Made by a program: the position numbers and the translations under genes. A stretch of 64,000 nt of DNA from Calothrix sp. C42_A2020_038 (GTDB lineage: Bacteria > Cyanobacteriota > Cyanobacteriia > Cyanobacteriales > Nostocaceae). Position 1 is the stretch's first letter. Every line of letters starts with the position of its first letter. The notes under the pieces are model-generated. The model was given only the letters and a program-made list of their open reading frames with translations. It was not told where the DNA came from and ran no database searches. Positions 55,213 through 64,000 of the stretch are shown one piece after another. The DNA lies in assembly GCA_015272395.1 (NCBI GenBank), contig JACYLQ010000034.1, forward strand, positions 1 to 64,000. Reading direction: 5' to 3'.

Positions 55213-57051
55213 TTATGCTTCCCTTGTTAAGGGGGTTGGGAGATCCATCGCACTAGTTGAAAGTTTTTGAGATTGGTATAGCGAGTAATATACTCTTCGA
55301 CTTTCTAAGAGTTCTTGGTGTGTACCCTGTTCCAGCAAACATCCATCTTGGAGTACAATAATTTTGTCTGCTTTCTCAATAGTAGAGAGACGATGAGCAA
55401 TAACTATGACAGTGCGATCTTTACTTACTGCTTCGATTGCCTGCTGTACAATCCTTTCAGAATTTGAGTCTAATGCACTCGTTGCTTCATCAAGAATTAA
55501 TATATCAGGATTGCATAAAATTGCTCTGGCAATGGCAATTCGCTGTCGTTGACCACCTGAAAGTCTTGCTCCACGACTACCGACTATAGTATCCAATCCT
55601 TGGGGTAAGTCTTGAATAAAGTCAAACGCATATGCTTGTTTAGCGGCTGTAATTACTTCTGCTTCTGTTGCATTAGGACGCCCATATCTAATATTCTCAC
55701 GAACTGAGACATCGAATAAAAATGTGTCTTGACTTACCATTGCAATTGCACTTCTGAAAGAACCGATTTGTAAATATCTGATATCGATTCCATCAACACA
55801 AATACTACCCTGTTCAGGGTCATAAAAGCGCATGATTAAATCAACCAACGTTGATTTTCCACTTCCTGATGATCCAACAATAGCGGTTGTTTTACCTTTG
55901 ATAATTTCAAGACTAATGTTATGTAAAGTTGGTGCTGTATTGTTAGGAAATGTAAATGTGACATTTTTAAAAATAAGCTCTGAGTTAAGACCTGAATAAG
56001 ACTTTTGACCATCAGGCAATTTTAAATTATCTGTATTATGTAAAAAACCTTGAACTTCTTCATAATAACCTCGAAATAGGTAAATTTGGGAGCGAAAGCT
56101 ATTTAAAATCGTCACTTTTGGCAAAATCCGCATTAAAGTGACTGTAAAAGTTAGCAGAATTGGTAAAGTTGAGTTAGTCGATGTTAAAAAGAAGTTGGCA
56201 CCAATTAATATAATTACTAACAGTACAGATATTCCTACTGTCTCTGTTACAGGAGCGCTAGCAGAATAATATTTGTATCCTTTCAAGTCTGCATTGTATC
56301 TATTTTGCAGCGATTCTTCCGCGCGCTTTAACTCGCGTGCTTCAGCATGAAATGATTTAACGACTCGAATGCCAGTTATGATTTCAGTAACAAGTGTAGA
56401 AAAAGCTTCGATTGTCACCGCTGCTTTACGACTATAAACTTGTAGGTTACGATTTAGCGCGCGTAGCGGAAGGAATACTATAGATAAACTAACTAAGGCA
56501 ATAATAGTTAAAACTGGGGAAAGCGTAATCAAAAAACATAGTAGAAACCCAATAATTAATAGATTACGAATCACCTCTAAGTATAAAGAAAATAAAAGTT
56601 CACTGCGTTGTGCTTGTTCATTGATATGGCTTAACAACTCTCCTAAATTCTTCCGCGTATAAAATACAACCTCTAACTCCAGTATCCGCTCAACGCATTT
56701 TCTTCGCAGTAAAGTACCACTACGAAGCATAAAATCATATATGCTTATGCTCGATAAGTAGGCAACCAAGTTTTTGATGATTGTTAAGCATAGTAAAGCT
56801 AAAATAATAGCTAGTAATTGCCACTTTGGAGGAAAATAAGTGTGAAAAGTTAATAATGGTTTTAGAAAGCTAGATTGAATGCTGTTTGGTTCTTGTTCTC
56901 CACTCAATGCTTGAGTTAGGGGTAATATTAGTGCGGTGCTAAGAACTTCTAACACTGACAAAGTAGCAGCTAAAATCAACGATGCAATTGCAAGATGCTT
57001 GTGAGGTTTGACGAATTGAGATAGCGATATCAATATACTTTTTTCTTTCAT
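55213..57051 (-). CDS. ABC exporter, fused permease and ATPase (MsbA/HepA/PglK-like)
   Basis: The 612-residue protein has six N-terminal membrane helices (about 20-320) and one nucleotide-binding domain: Walker A GSSGSGKST (about 394-402), signature LSGGQRQR (about 498), Walker B DILILDEATSALD (about 522) and H-loop IVIAHRLST. This half-transporter dimerises. The setting, with a polymerase and glycosyltransferases but no visible Wzx, suggests it flips a lipid-linked glycan, as PglK and MsbA do. HepA, needed for the heterocyst polysaccharide layer, has the same layout. Confidence 0.88.
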   Translation of the reverse strand: MKEKSILISLSQFVKPHKHLAIASLILAATLSVLEVLSTALILPLTQALSGEQEPNSIQSSFLKPLLTFHTYFPPKWQLLAIILALLCLTIIKNLVAYLSSISIYDFMLRSGTLLRRKCVERILELEVVFYTRKNLGELLSHINEQAQRSELLFSLYLEVIRNLLIIGFLLCFLITLSPVLTIIALVSLSIVFLPLRALNRNLQVYSRKAAVTIEAFSTLVTEIITGIRVVKSFHAEARELKRAEESLQNRYNADLKGYKYYSASAPVTETVGISVLLVIILIGANFFLTSTNSTLPILLTFTVTLMRILPKVTILNSFRSQIYLFRGYYEEVQGFLHNTDNLKLPDGQKSYSGLNSELIFKNVTFTFPNNTAPTLHNISLEIIKGKTTAIVGSSGSGKSTLVDLIMRFYDPEQGSICVDGIDIRYLQIGSFRSAIAMVSQDTFLFDVSVRENIRYGRPNATEAEVITAAKQAYAFDFIQDLPQGLDTIVGSRGARLSGGQRQRIAIARAILCNPDILILDEATSALDSNSERIVQQAIEAVSKDRTVIVIAHRLSTIEKADKIIVLQDGCLLEQGTHQELLESRRVYYSLYQSQKLSTSAMDLPTPLTREA

Positions 57052-57122
57052 AGTTATTTATGTTGAGTAACGTGCAGCGTCAACCAACCCACAATTTCTA
57101 TAATAATGTTAAGTGCTTGCAT

Positions 57123-58661
57123 TTAAGTGTTTGCAAATTCCCAGCGAAGCAGATCAGGATTAAAGCGTAATTTTACAGCATTAGGGTTTTGAGTAATATT
57201 AACTAATCGCCGACGTTCACGTGTAACCCAAATTCGGTCAGCAATTGTTCTACCATTCCACAGACCAAGCTTAAACTCTGGAGAGAAGTTAAACACCCAA
57301 GTATCATAGATATCAAATCCGAGAGCTGTATATAAAGTAGGCCAAGCTGCTTTAATATCAGGATTTAAATCTAGCTGTATATCACCTTTTACCTTGTTCG
57401 CTACTATAAATTCGGCTAATGCATCTTGGCGGTGAATTTCGTAAATATAAACTCCAGTAACTAGCCAACTTGTGCTAATCCCAAAAATTACTGATGTCAT
57501 GAGCAATACTAGCATTTTTCGAGTCATTTGGACTCGATTCTCAAAAAATCTACACCATATCCACCCTACTAAAAGTAATAGTAATGGAATTAGAGAATAT
57601 CTTTTCCGACTTTCTAACTGATATCCACCTGATACAGCATAAAGCAACGAGGCGCCAAAGATCAATAGTATGATATAGGGTAGTAAAATTTTACTGAGGG
57701 GTAATAGCTTTGATTGAATAGAATTGCTTTGTTTCAACAAAGCAAATAAACTATATATTAAACCTAATAATAATATAAAAAACAGTAATATATCACTTAA
57801 ACTCCAGGAATAAAAGATTAAGTTACGAGTAACTGGACTCAGCCAAGGTTGAAAAATGTAGTAGTTTGTGTACTGGCGAAAATAAATAGAGAAAATTGCC
57901 TGGATACTAAATCCAGGAGGATACATTCTGTAAGTATTTGGATATGTAAGTTTATATGAAATCAAAAATGCTAATCCGCTTAAAAATGGCGCTAGTGCAA
58001 TATAGCGATAGCGTAGATTATTAAATTTTTTTCTTAAATTAAAAGTTTTATCATCCTCATCAAAGCAGAGAACAGCACCGCTAAACATGAAAGCAAAAAT
58101 TAAAATTTCGTATAACGATTGTGCAATAAATGTCAAGATAAAACTTGTAAAAAATATTAAAGGCTGCAATTTCTTTTTATCTGCAAATTTCAATAGTAAT
58201 AATAAATTTCCCCAAAATATAGTTGTAGCGAGCATAGGTGTATAGCCCATAACATTAACTAGAGTTTGAAATCCCCAAGGGAAAACACCCATAGTCAATG
58301 CAAGAACCAATGCCAATCCTTTTCTTTTAAATAAAATTTCAGTGACTCGGAAGAATAAACATGTTGTAAGTATATGCGTAAAAACTGCCAAGTAAGAAGT
58401 AAAGGTAGGATAGTTGGTGGTAACGCCATTAACTGCTTGGCTCAACAGGCGCCACATTCCTTGAAATTTTAACCACTCAATACAAAAACTCCAAAATCCA
58501 TTATTGAGCATATTTCGATAATGGAATTCTTCCGAAAATAGAGGATGACCACCTAGAACTGGAAACCAAGCCAAAAGAACTGCAAAACTGAGAATTATGT
58601 AAGGAAGAAAACTATTTTGGGTTTTATGTTTGAAATTTTTGATTGTAGTATTTGTAACCAT
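57123..58661 (-). CDS. polytopic membrane protein, possible GT-C glycosyltransferase
   Basis: The 512-residue protein has about 11-12 membrane helices and a C-terminal soluble domain (about 420-512). The first extracytoplasmic loop after helix 1 has HPLFSEEFHYRNML, with acidic residues where GT-C enzymes (ArnT, PMT) carry the catalytic Asp/Glu. This suggests a lipid-phosphate-sugar-dependent glycosyltransferase. The family is not recognised. Its 3' end carries an imperfect 14-bp tandem duplication. Confidence 0.6.
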   Translation of the reverse strand: MVTNTTIKNFKHKTQNSFLPYIILSFAVLLAWFPVLGGHPLFSEEFHYRNMLNNGFWSFCIEWLKFQGMWRLLSQAVNGVTTNYPTFTSYLAVFTHILTTCLFFRVTEILFKRKGLALVLALTMGVFPWGFQTLVNVMGYTPMLATTIFWGNLLLLLKFADKKKLQPLIFFTSFILTFIAQSLYEILIFAFMFSGAVLCFDEDDKTFNLRKKFNNLRYRYIALAPFLSGLAFLISYKLTYPNTYRMYPPGFSIQAIFSIYFRQYTNYYIFQPWLSPVTRNLIFYSWSLSDILLFFILLLGLIYSLFALLKQSNSIQSKLLPLSKILLPYIILLIFGASLLYAVSGGYQLESRKRYSLIPLLLLLVGWIWCRFFENRVQMTRKMLVLLMTSVIFGISTSWLVTGVYIYEIHRQDALAEFIVANKVKGDIQLDLNPDIKAAWPTLYTALGFDIYDTWVFNFSPEFKLGLWNGRTIADRIWVTRERRRLVNITQNPNAVKLRFNPDLLRWEFANT

Positions 58662-58723
58662 ATCTAATAAAATGTAAAGAGTAAGATCAGAAAAGGATTA
58701 AAGAAAAAGGTAAATATTCGACT

Positions 58724-59803
58724 TTATTCTTTAACGTTTATTTTTTTGCTAGTTAAAATTTCAACTATTTTCTTGCAAGCGTTACCATTACCGTAAAGTG
58801 CAGGTGATTGAGATGGTTGAGTAAAATTAATGATAGCGTCACTTAAATTTTCTGGTTGCACTAAATGGTTCCAACCAACATCCAGCGTTTCCTTCCACTC
58901 GGTTTCATTACGGAGAGTAAAACAAGGACGTTGAAAAATATAAGCTTCTTTTTGTACTCCTCCTGAATCTGTCACGATTGCACAGCAATTACTTTCCAAC
59001 ATCAACATGTCAAGGTAGCTGACTGGTGGAATAGCAATTATTTTGTGATTGCTGAGATAATGACTTAAACTGTGTTGCTCAATTTTTGCTTGTGCGCGGG
59101 GATGTATGGGAAATACTACAGGTAAATTCAATTTTGTCAAATTTTCTAGTATTGCACTTAAACGTTGACAATTATCAGTGTTGCTGGGACGGTGGATTGT
59201 AGCTAAATAAAAACTCTGGGGACATAATTTATATTTGTTGAGAATATCAGAAGTTTCTCTAGCTCGATTATTGAAAGTTAATATGGCATCCATCATCACA
59301 TCTCCTACACAGTGAACACCTGTGTAAATACCTTCTTTTTTGAGGCATTCTACTGCTAGTTGGGTTGGCGCCAATAATAGTTTTGCTAGATGGTCTGTAA
59401 CAACTCGATTAATTTCCTCTGGCATTTCGCGGTTATAACTACGCAAACCTGCTTCGATGTGCATTATGGGAATATTTAACTTGGCTGCTACTAGGGCACC
59501 TGCTATTGTTGAGTTAGTATCTCCATATACACAAACCCAGTCTGGTTTGTCTTCTAGTAGTAATGATTCAATTTGCTCCATCATTCTACCAGTCATTGCT
59601 CCATGATTGAGGCTATGAATGTTTAAATGGTGGTTTGGTTGTGGAAGGTTCAAGTCTTGGAAAAATATATCTGACATTTGAGCATCAAAGTGTTGACCTG
59701 TATGAATAATGGTTTCTTTAATGCCTGAGTTTTTAAAGGCGTTGCTGACTACAGATGCTTTGACAAATTGAGGTCTAGCGCCTAATATTGTCGTGATTTT
59801 CAT
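58724..59803 (-). CDS. wecB: UDP-N-acetylglucosamine 2-epimerase (non-hydrolysing)
   Basis: The 359-residue protein has the family N terminus ITTILGARPQFVKASVV, TGQHFDAQMSDIFF, VYGDTNSTIAGALVAAKLNI, HIEAGLRSYNREMPEEINR with the catalytic residues, and VTDSGGVQKEAYI near the C terminus. It converts UDP-GlcNAc to UDP-ManNAc, so the polysaccharide probably contains ManNAc or ManNAcA. It follows a GT2 gene by about 50 bp. Confidence 0.95.
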   Translation of the reverse strand: MKITTILGARPQFVKASVVSNAFKNSGIKETIIHTGQHFDAQMSDIFFQDLNLPQPNHHLNIHSLNHGAMTGRMMEQIESLLLEDKPDWVCVYGDTNSTIAGALVAAKLNIPIMHIEAGLRSYNREMPEEINRVVTDHLAKLLLAPTQLAVECLKKEGIYTGVHCVGDVMMDAILTFNNRARETSDILNKYKLCPQSFYLATIHRPSNTDNCQRLSAILENLTKLNLPVVFPIHPRAQAKIEQHSLSHYLSNHKIIAIPPVSYLDMLMLESNCCAIVTDSGGVQKEAYIFQRPCFTLRNETEWKETLDVGWNHLVQPENLSDAIINFTQPSQSPALYGNGNACKKIVEILTSKKINVKE

Positions 59804-59856
59804 TATGAGTTATCAAACCTCAAAAGACGCAAAGTAAGAGGGGAAAAGTTTTAGCG

Positions 59857-60642
59857 TTAGCGTATTGTTTTCGCTGGGGTCGGAAAGGGTTTGAGAGTTT
59901 TGGATAGTTTAGTTGTTAGGCGCCGGATGGATAATTTTTGAATGTATTTGAGATGACTTAAAATTACTTTGACGACACGCAATTTTGAACGACCGTAGAC
60001 ACGGTTACTTAATTCAGTTGGTAGTTCGACTACTTTATACCCACACAACATTGCTTCGGCGATTATTTCTACTAATCCTAAGAATCCTGGATATGTTATG
60101 GGTATTTCTTCGAGGACTTCGCGTCGATATGCACGAAACATACTCGTATAAGTATACAGTTTTTGTGTGAGTATAATTCGGTACAAAAATGATAATCCTT
60201 TGCTCAAGAATAGGCGCCAAGCAGGAACATTATTAACTCTGCCACGCGGATGGTAAGGGGATGCTGTCACGACATCTACATCTACATGCATTAAGTCTAG
60301 AAGGTCTATTAAATATTTAGGATGGTAAGTACAATCACTGTCAATTGTACAAATAATTTGCCCTTGTGCTGACATGAAACCTGTTCTAATCGCTGCTGAA
60401 AGCCCAGCATTTCTTGGATGGTTAATAATTTGCGCGTGTTCTCCTAAATGATTTTGTAGTTGTAAATATGTATCATCGGTACTGCCGTCATTTACACAAA
60501 TTACTTCTACATCTCGATATGTGCGTATTTGTGTTATTACTGGTAATAATTTTTCCTTTAACGCTGATATTCCTTCTGCTTCGTTATAGCAAGGTATGAT
60601 GATGCTAACTGACTTGTTATTATCTATATTTTTGGAATACAT
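59857..60642 (-). CDS. family 2 glycosyltransferase (DPM1/GtrB-like)
   Basis: The 261-residue GT-A protein shows VSIIIPCYNEAEGISAL, VEVICVNDGSTDDTYL (about 44-59), GLSAAIRTGFMSAQGQIICT and DSDCTYHPKYL (metal site). The C terminus is basic without clear membrane helices, unlike GtrB, so it acts on the inner face. It is the first gene of the polysaccharide operon; a hairpin terminator lies just upstream, so the operon promoter should be in 60643-60690. Confidence 0.88.
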   Translation of the reverse strand: MYSKNIDNNKSVSIIIPCYNEAEGISALKEKLLPVITQIRTYRDVEVICVNDGSTDDTYLQLQNHLGEHAQIINHPRNAGLSAAIRTGFMSAQGQIICTIDSDCTYHPKYLIDLLDLMHVDVDVVTASPYHPRGRVNNVPAWRLFLSKGLSFLYRIILTQKLYTYTSMFRAYRREVLEEIPITYPGFLGLVEIIAEAMLCGYKVVELPTELSNRVYGRSKLRVVKVILSHLKYIQKLSIRRLTTKLSKTLKPFPTPAKTIR

Positions 60643-60684
60643 GATTGTGACTCTACTATTGTTTTTGTAATGGCATACAAATAA

Positions 60685-60705
60685 GGGTAGACAGAATATC
60701 TACCC
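60685..60705 (-). terminator. hairpin terminator upstream of the polysaccharide operon
   Basis: GGGTAGA (60685-60691) pairs with TCTACCC (60699-60705) across a 7-nt loop. On the minus strand it is followed by TTATTTG. It lies 20 bp past the stop of the Tat-exported protein gene and so separates that transcript from the glycan operon. Confidence 0.55.
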
Positions 60706-60724
60706 CCCAATTCGTAATTTCAAT

Positions 60725-61714
60725 TCAGACTAATGCAAATGCGATTTTATCTACTTGCAAGTCGCGCACATATTTGATGGCACCGCTTTTTTCATCAACA
60801 AGAAATAGTGATTTAGTACGTTTTGATGTTGGAGCAGCAAGGGCATATATTTCGCCTCCAGGAGAAATCGCTAGATCGAATAGATCGTTCTCTAAGTCTT
60901 TATTGTCTAACTTTAATTCAATTACTGTTGTAATTTTGGCTCTGCCTGTGATTGCTGCTCTATCATTTAAATCAATTTTTATGAGGACTACTGAACCTTC
61001 ATGTCCAATACTTGTGCCATAGATGATATTGTCACGATTTAACACTAAATTGCTGTAGCGACGATTTGGGAATAATGTGGGGAGTGCTAATTTTTCACTG
61101 GAATTTACTTTTCCTCCTTTTAAATCAATCCCTACTATTTCAAATGGCGGTAATCCGTCGCTAAAACTAGCTATCCCAATTAAATTATTGTCTTTTGTGG
61201 CTACTAAACTTTCAAGCGTAGAGCTTTTATTTCTAAAACCAGAAATTCTTGTTGCTCCTAAACTCTCACCTGTTTTGGGGTTAATTTGTGCAATCCGCGT
61301 ATAGTTGCCCTGTGAAGTACTTACTACAGATGTAACACCTAAAGTTCCATCAGGAAGAGGAGTCAAACTTGTTATACGTTCTTTAGCACCAGTCAAAACT
61401 GGTTCTCTGGAAATTTCTCTAGCTTCTACTTTTTCTAGATCTACTAAATTGTTAACCAAGTTGCTAACTTGCCTTGCTGGAATACTGATACGAGAAGTTT
61501 CTCTGCCTGTTACAGTATCAGCAGCAACTAAAACTATATCTGGAGTTTTGTTCGGTGCATCGCTAGAAACCTCTTGTTTACTAAGTTGGACTCCATAGAT
61601 CTGCGATGCTGAAGTTTGAGCTTTTACTTTACGTGGTAGGTTGGCTAAGGCAACCGCAGCTGCACCAGATATTACAAGCTGCCCAAATCGGCGCCGTCTA
61701 ATTCTAATGTACAC
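60725..61714 (-). CDS. exported protein with Tat-like signal, possible beta-propeller
   Basis: The 329-residue protein starts with RRRRFGQLVISGAAAVALA, a Tat-type signal, cleaved near KVKAQ. The mature part has repeated blade-like units, for example RITSLTPLPDGTLGVTSV, NLIGIASFSDGLPPFEIVG and DLAISPGGEIYALAAP, spaced about 45-50 residues apart. I do not recognise a family. It lies 24 bp after the large surface protein and is probably co-transcribed with it. Confidence 0.7.
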   Translation of the reverse strand: MYIRIRRRRFGQLVISGAAAVALANLPRKVKAQTSASQIYGVQLSKQEVSSDAPNKTPDIVLVAADTVTGRETSRISIPARQVSNLVNNLVDLEKVEAREISREPVLTGAKERITSLTPLPDGTLGVTSVVSTSQGNYTRIAQINPKTGESLGATRISGFRNKSSTLESLVATKDNNLIGIASFSDGLPPFEIVGIDLKGGKVNSSEKLALPTLFPNRRYSNLVLNRDNIIYGTSIGHEGSVVLIKIDLNDRAAITGRAKITTVIELKLDNKDLENDLFDLAISPGGEIYALAAPTSKRTKSLFLVDEKSGAIKYVRDLQVDKIAFALV

Positions 61715-61738
61715 ACTCTTACCTCCTTACTGAATTAA

Positions 61739-64000
61739 TTAAGGCACGATAATATTTGCATCAGGTGTCTGAGGTTTGGCGCCCATATCAGCGAAAACGT
61801 TGACAGCTATTTGTTTAGCCCGTCGGTCAGTTAGGTTTGTACTGTTACCACCGTTATCTAAACCGAACATCCAGTGAACTGACCCGGTAGAAAAGACTTT
61901 TCCACCGCTACTGGCTGTGTAGCGAACTGCATTTGATACGTTATAGTTAGTACCTGGCGGTACATCTGGGTCAATATTACCTGGAACTACTGATGATTGT
62001 GATAGCACTACTAAATTACTTGGTGTGGCGCCGTTATTTACAACAGCATCCCATTCAAACCCTACTAAACCTGTTAATTTCGCACCATTTGTTAAGCCAG
62101 TGTTGGCATAGTAAGGATTATTACTGTTTGCCACCACAAAGTCAAAACCTGAATAGGAGGGACTATTTATATTTGTAGTTGTATCGTATAAACCATCACT
62201 CTTGTCACCTGTATACATAACACCCAGCAGCGCATTCTCTGGACGATTAATTAGCCTAAATTTGTTGGTAGGTGGTGAAATCGAGTCATCATTACTCTTG
62301 TAACATGTCATGATGCGGTTAGCTTGTCCACTAGTGGAGTTTTCAAAGCGAATGTGCCAGTAGGCTGTGTTAGCACTGAAAAATGCGAGGTTAACTGGTG
62401 GGTTTGCATCGCGCGCTTGTTCGAGAGCGTCGCGTTCTTGCATCGACCAATATTCATCATGACCTACTGACAAGAAAACTTTGTGTTGCCGAATTATTTG
62501 TGGGTTAGCTTGGACATCTAAATTAGTTATGTAGCTGACGTTGTAGCTTTGGGACTCTAACCAGCGCACCATATGACGCTCAAAGCGCATCATCGAGTCA
62601 AAGTACCAGACACCAGCACTGGTTGTTTGAGTAAAAGGACGGTCGAAAGAGACTTTTACAGCTTTTTGTCCTTCTTGGCTATTCCAAGCATACAAACTAT
62701 ATTTACCTTGGTTGTTATAAGCTTGGAAGGTAGTAAAGCTGCTTTGGAATAATATATCAGCATTACTGCTATCGTCGCGTACAACAAACCAAATAGCGGA
62801 CTGTTTTCCGCTAGCTTGGTGAATTAATTTCGCTATATATAGACCACTTGTCCAGTCAGAACCAACTGCAATAGTATAAGAATCTGACCAGTTACATTCA
62901 ACCAGATTAGTTGTGGAATTTAAAGTACATGCAGGTTGAACTATACCGTTAATTGAACCACTGCTCAATACTAATCGACCACCGCTACCACCATAATAGC
63001 CCAAGCGGTAAACTTCAACTTGGAAACTTCCAGCTTGTTTAAGGGATACTTTAATTGGCAGTGAACCACCCTTGTTTACACTAGTCACTGCAGCGTAACC
63101 TGTAATTTCATCTAGTGCATAATTGCTAATAACCCAGTTTGTTGTACCTGTTTTAATATTCTCTAGATATATTGTATTTGCATTGGCAGGCGCCGCTTTG
63201 GCACTAAAAGCTGTGCTACCAATACCTGGTGCTGTTGCTGTCACAATAACTGCGCTGTTAGGACCACTGGGAATATTTCCCAGCATAAGTGTGGTGCTTG
63301 CTTGACCATTACTATCTGTTACTATACTAGCATTCGATACAGTACCACCACCTTCAGTCACAGTAAAAGTAACGGTGACACCCGACTGGGGGTTGTTGTT
63401 ACCATCTTCAACACGGACTACTAAAGGATTAGGTAATACTGTTCCAACAGCACCACTTTGATTATCGCCGCTTACCTTATTGATGGTGCTACCAATTAGT
63501 AAAATAACATCACGGAAATAGTTACTGTTGCGGTATGAATTAGTCGGGAACGCATTAATATTACCGTACACACCATTATTACCATCACCAATTGAGCTTA
63601 TAACTCCGTTTGTAATGGCACCTGCTAAAACATCGTAAGTAATGGCAAAAAAGGAATTTACATTAACAGAGACAACGTATATTATATTCGGGTCAATATT
63701 AACAGGTGTGTCAAGCGCTTGCACTTGCCATCCAGAAGCTGTCTCGTCTGCGAAAATTACAGAGCCTAATAAAGTGCCGTCAGCCGACCAAATTTTACCA
63801 ATGTGTGAGCCAGTTTCACTTGCAGCTTTCCAAAAACGGATACCAGTAATTTGACCTGCTTTAGTGCTACGGAATTTCATTCCCAGTTCATAAGTTACGT
63901 TATCAGAAACATTGCTATCAACTGGTGTTTGATTAGTAAATACATTTGCAACAGTCACACCAGCAGGGTTAGCTGTGGCATTAAAAGTCACAATTCCAAT
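61739..64000 (-). CDS. large multidomain surface protein: DUF4082, Ig-like, DMFase-like (partial)
   Basis: At least 754 residues are visible; the frame is still open at the window edge (IGIVTFNATANP), so the N terminus lies outside. Domains in order are DUF4082 (about 15-165, YELGMKFRSTKAGQITGIRF), a bacterial Ig-like domain (about 170-270, PLVVRVEDGNNNPQSGVTVT) and a large domain from about 275 to the end resembling the beta subunit of N,N-dimethylformamidase (FLSVGHDEYWSMQERDALE). DUF4082-DMFase proteins are known in cyanobacterial and actinobacterial surface or glycan contexts. Catalysis is unproven. It is upstream of, and in the same direction as, the Tat-exported protein. Confidence 0.8.
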   Translation of the reverse strand: MGIVTFNATANPAGVTVANVFTNQTPVDSNVSDNVTYELGMKFRSTKAGQITGIRFWKAASETGSHIGKIWSADGTLLGSVIFADETASGWQVQALDTPVNIDPNIIYVVSVNVNSFFAITYDVLAGAITNGVISSIGDGNNGVYGNINAFPTNSYRNSNYFRDVILLIGSTINKVSGDNQSGAVGTVLPNPLVVRVEDGNNNPQSGVTVTFTVTEGGGTVSNASIVTDSNGQASTTLMLGNIPSGPNSAVIVTATAPGIGSTAFSAKAAPANANTIYLENIKTGTTNWVISNYALDEITGYAAVTSVNKGGSLPIKVSLKQAGSFQVEVYRLGYYGGSGGRLVLSSGSINGIVQPACTLNSTTNLVECNWSDSYTIAVGSDWTSGLYIAKLIHQASGKQSAIWFVVRDDSSNADILFQSSFTTFQAYNNQGKYSLYAWNSQEGQKAVKVSFDRPFTQTTSAGVWYFDSMMRFERHMVRWLESQSYNVSYITNLDVQANPQIIRQHKVFLSVGHDEYWSMQERDALEQARDANPPVNLAFFSANTAYWHIRFENSTSGQANRIMTCYKSNDDSISPPTNKFRLINRPENALLGVMYTGDKSDGLYDTTTNINSPSYSGFDFVVANSNNPYYANTGLTNGAKLTGLVGFEWDAVVNNGATPSNLVVLSQSSVVPGNIDPDVPPGTNYNVSNAVRYTASSGGKVFSTGSVHWMFGLDNGGNSTNLTDRRAKQIAVNVFADMGAKPQTPDANIIVP

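Noticed and set aside
1-64000. CRISPR array, tRNA or rRNA genes
   Set aside because: No regularly spaced direct repeats with spacers and no T-loop-like GTTCGAATC context with a cloverleaf was found by reading.

Overview
The window reads as a chromosomal segment of a filamentous (Nostocales-type) cyanobacterium. The evidence is a group 2 sigma factor, a TxlA/HCF164-type thioredoxin, a NIL-ferredoxin protein, DUF4079 and GDT1/TMEM165 proteins, Uma2, a PhoX phosphatase, many small palindromic repeats, and roughly 40% GC (by eye). The classic cyanobacterial iterated palindrome GCGATCGC is almost absent (two copies seen). GGCGCC occurs about once per kilobase instead, and GCGCGC is also frequent. 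This looks like an alternate HIP genome. No tRNA, rRNA, CRISPR array or intact transposase was seen.

Left part (1-17.8 kb): a methyltransferase followed by a TonB-dependent receptor that seems to lack its plug domain; a decayed gene remnant; a response regulator converging on a DUF4079-histidine kinase pair; a MarR regulator with a type II NADH dehydrogenase; a 2TM protein; an MBL-fold hydrolase; a 1-kb repeat-bearing spacer; a group 2 sigma factor; an exported hypothetical; a GT4 glycosyltransferase; TxlA; and a NIL/ferredoxin protein.

Middle (17.8-31.9 kb): an intact terB gene lies next to a second, decayed terB copy. That copy is split by a restriction-modification pair (C5 methyltransferase plus an Eco29kI-type GIY-YIG nuclease). 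Then come a 45-residue membrane protein not previously called, Tat-exported PhoX with a possible Pho box, an FAD monooxygenase, ureE-ureF-ureG, a formamidase-like protein, a TSUP permease, a membrane protein, two half-size GDT1-type cation exporters and a Uma2 protein.

Right part (31.9-64 kb): almost everything is on the minus strand. A Wzc-like polysaccharide copolymerase/ATPase is followed by a compact eight-gene operon (34.3-42.8 kb) whose order and shapes match VirB2-B3-B4-B5-B6-B8-B8'-B10 of a type IV secretion system. There is no recognisable relaxase, VirD4, VirB11, VirB9 or VirB7, and it is embedded among surface-polysaccharide genes. This is the best candidate in the window for an undescribed system. 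A WcaF-like acetyltransferase and a 2OG-Fe(II) oxygenase follow. Then comes a 14.5-kb leftward polysaccharide operon: GT2, UDP-GlcNAc 2-epimerase, a multi-spanning membrane protein, an ABC exporter, a GT8-like protein, five GT4-like enzymes, a Wzy-like polymerase and another GT2. At the right edge are a Tat-exported protein and a large multidomain (DUF4082, Ig-like, DMFase-like) surface protein cut by the window end.
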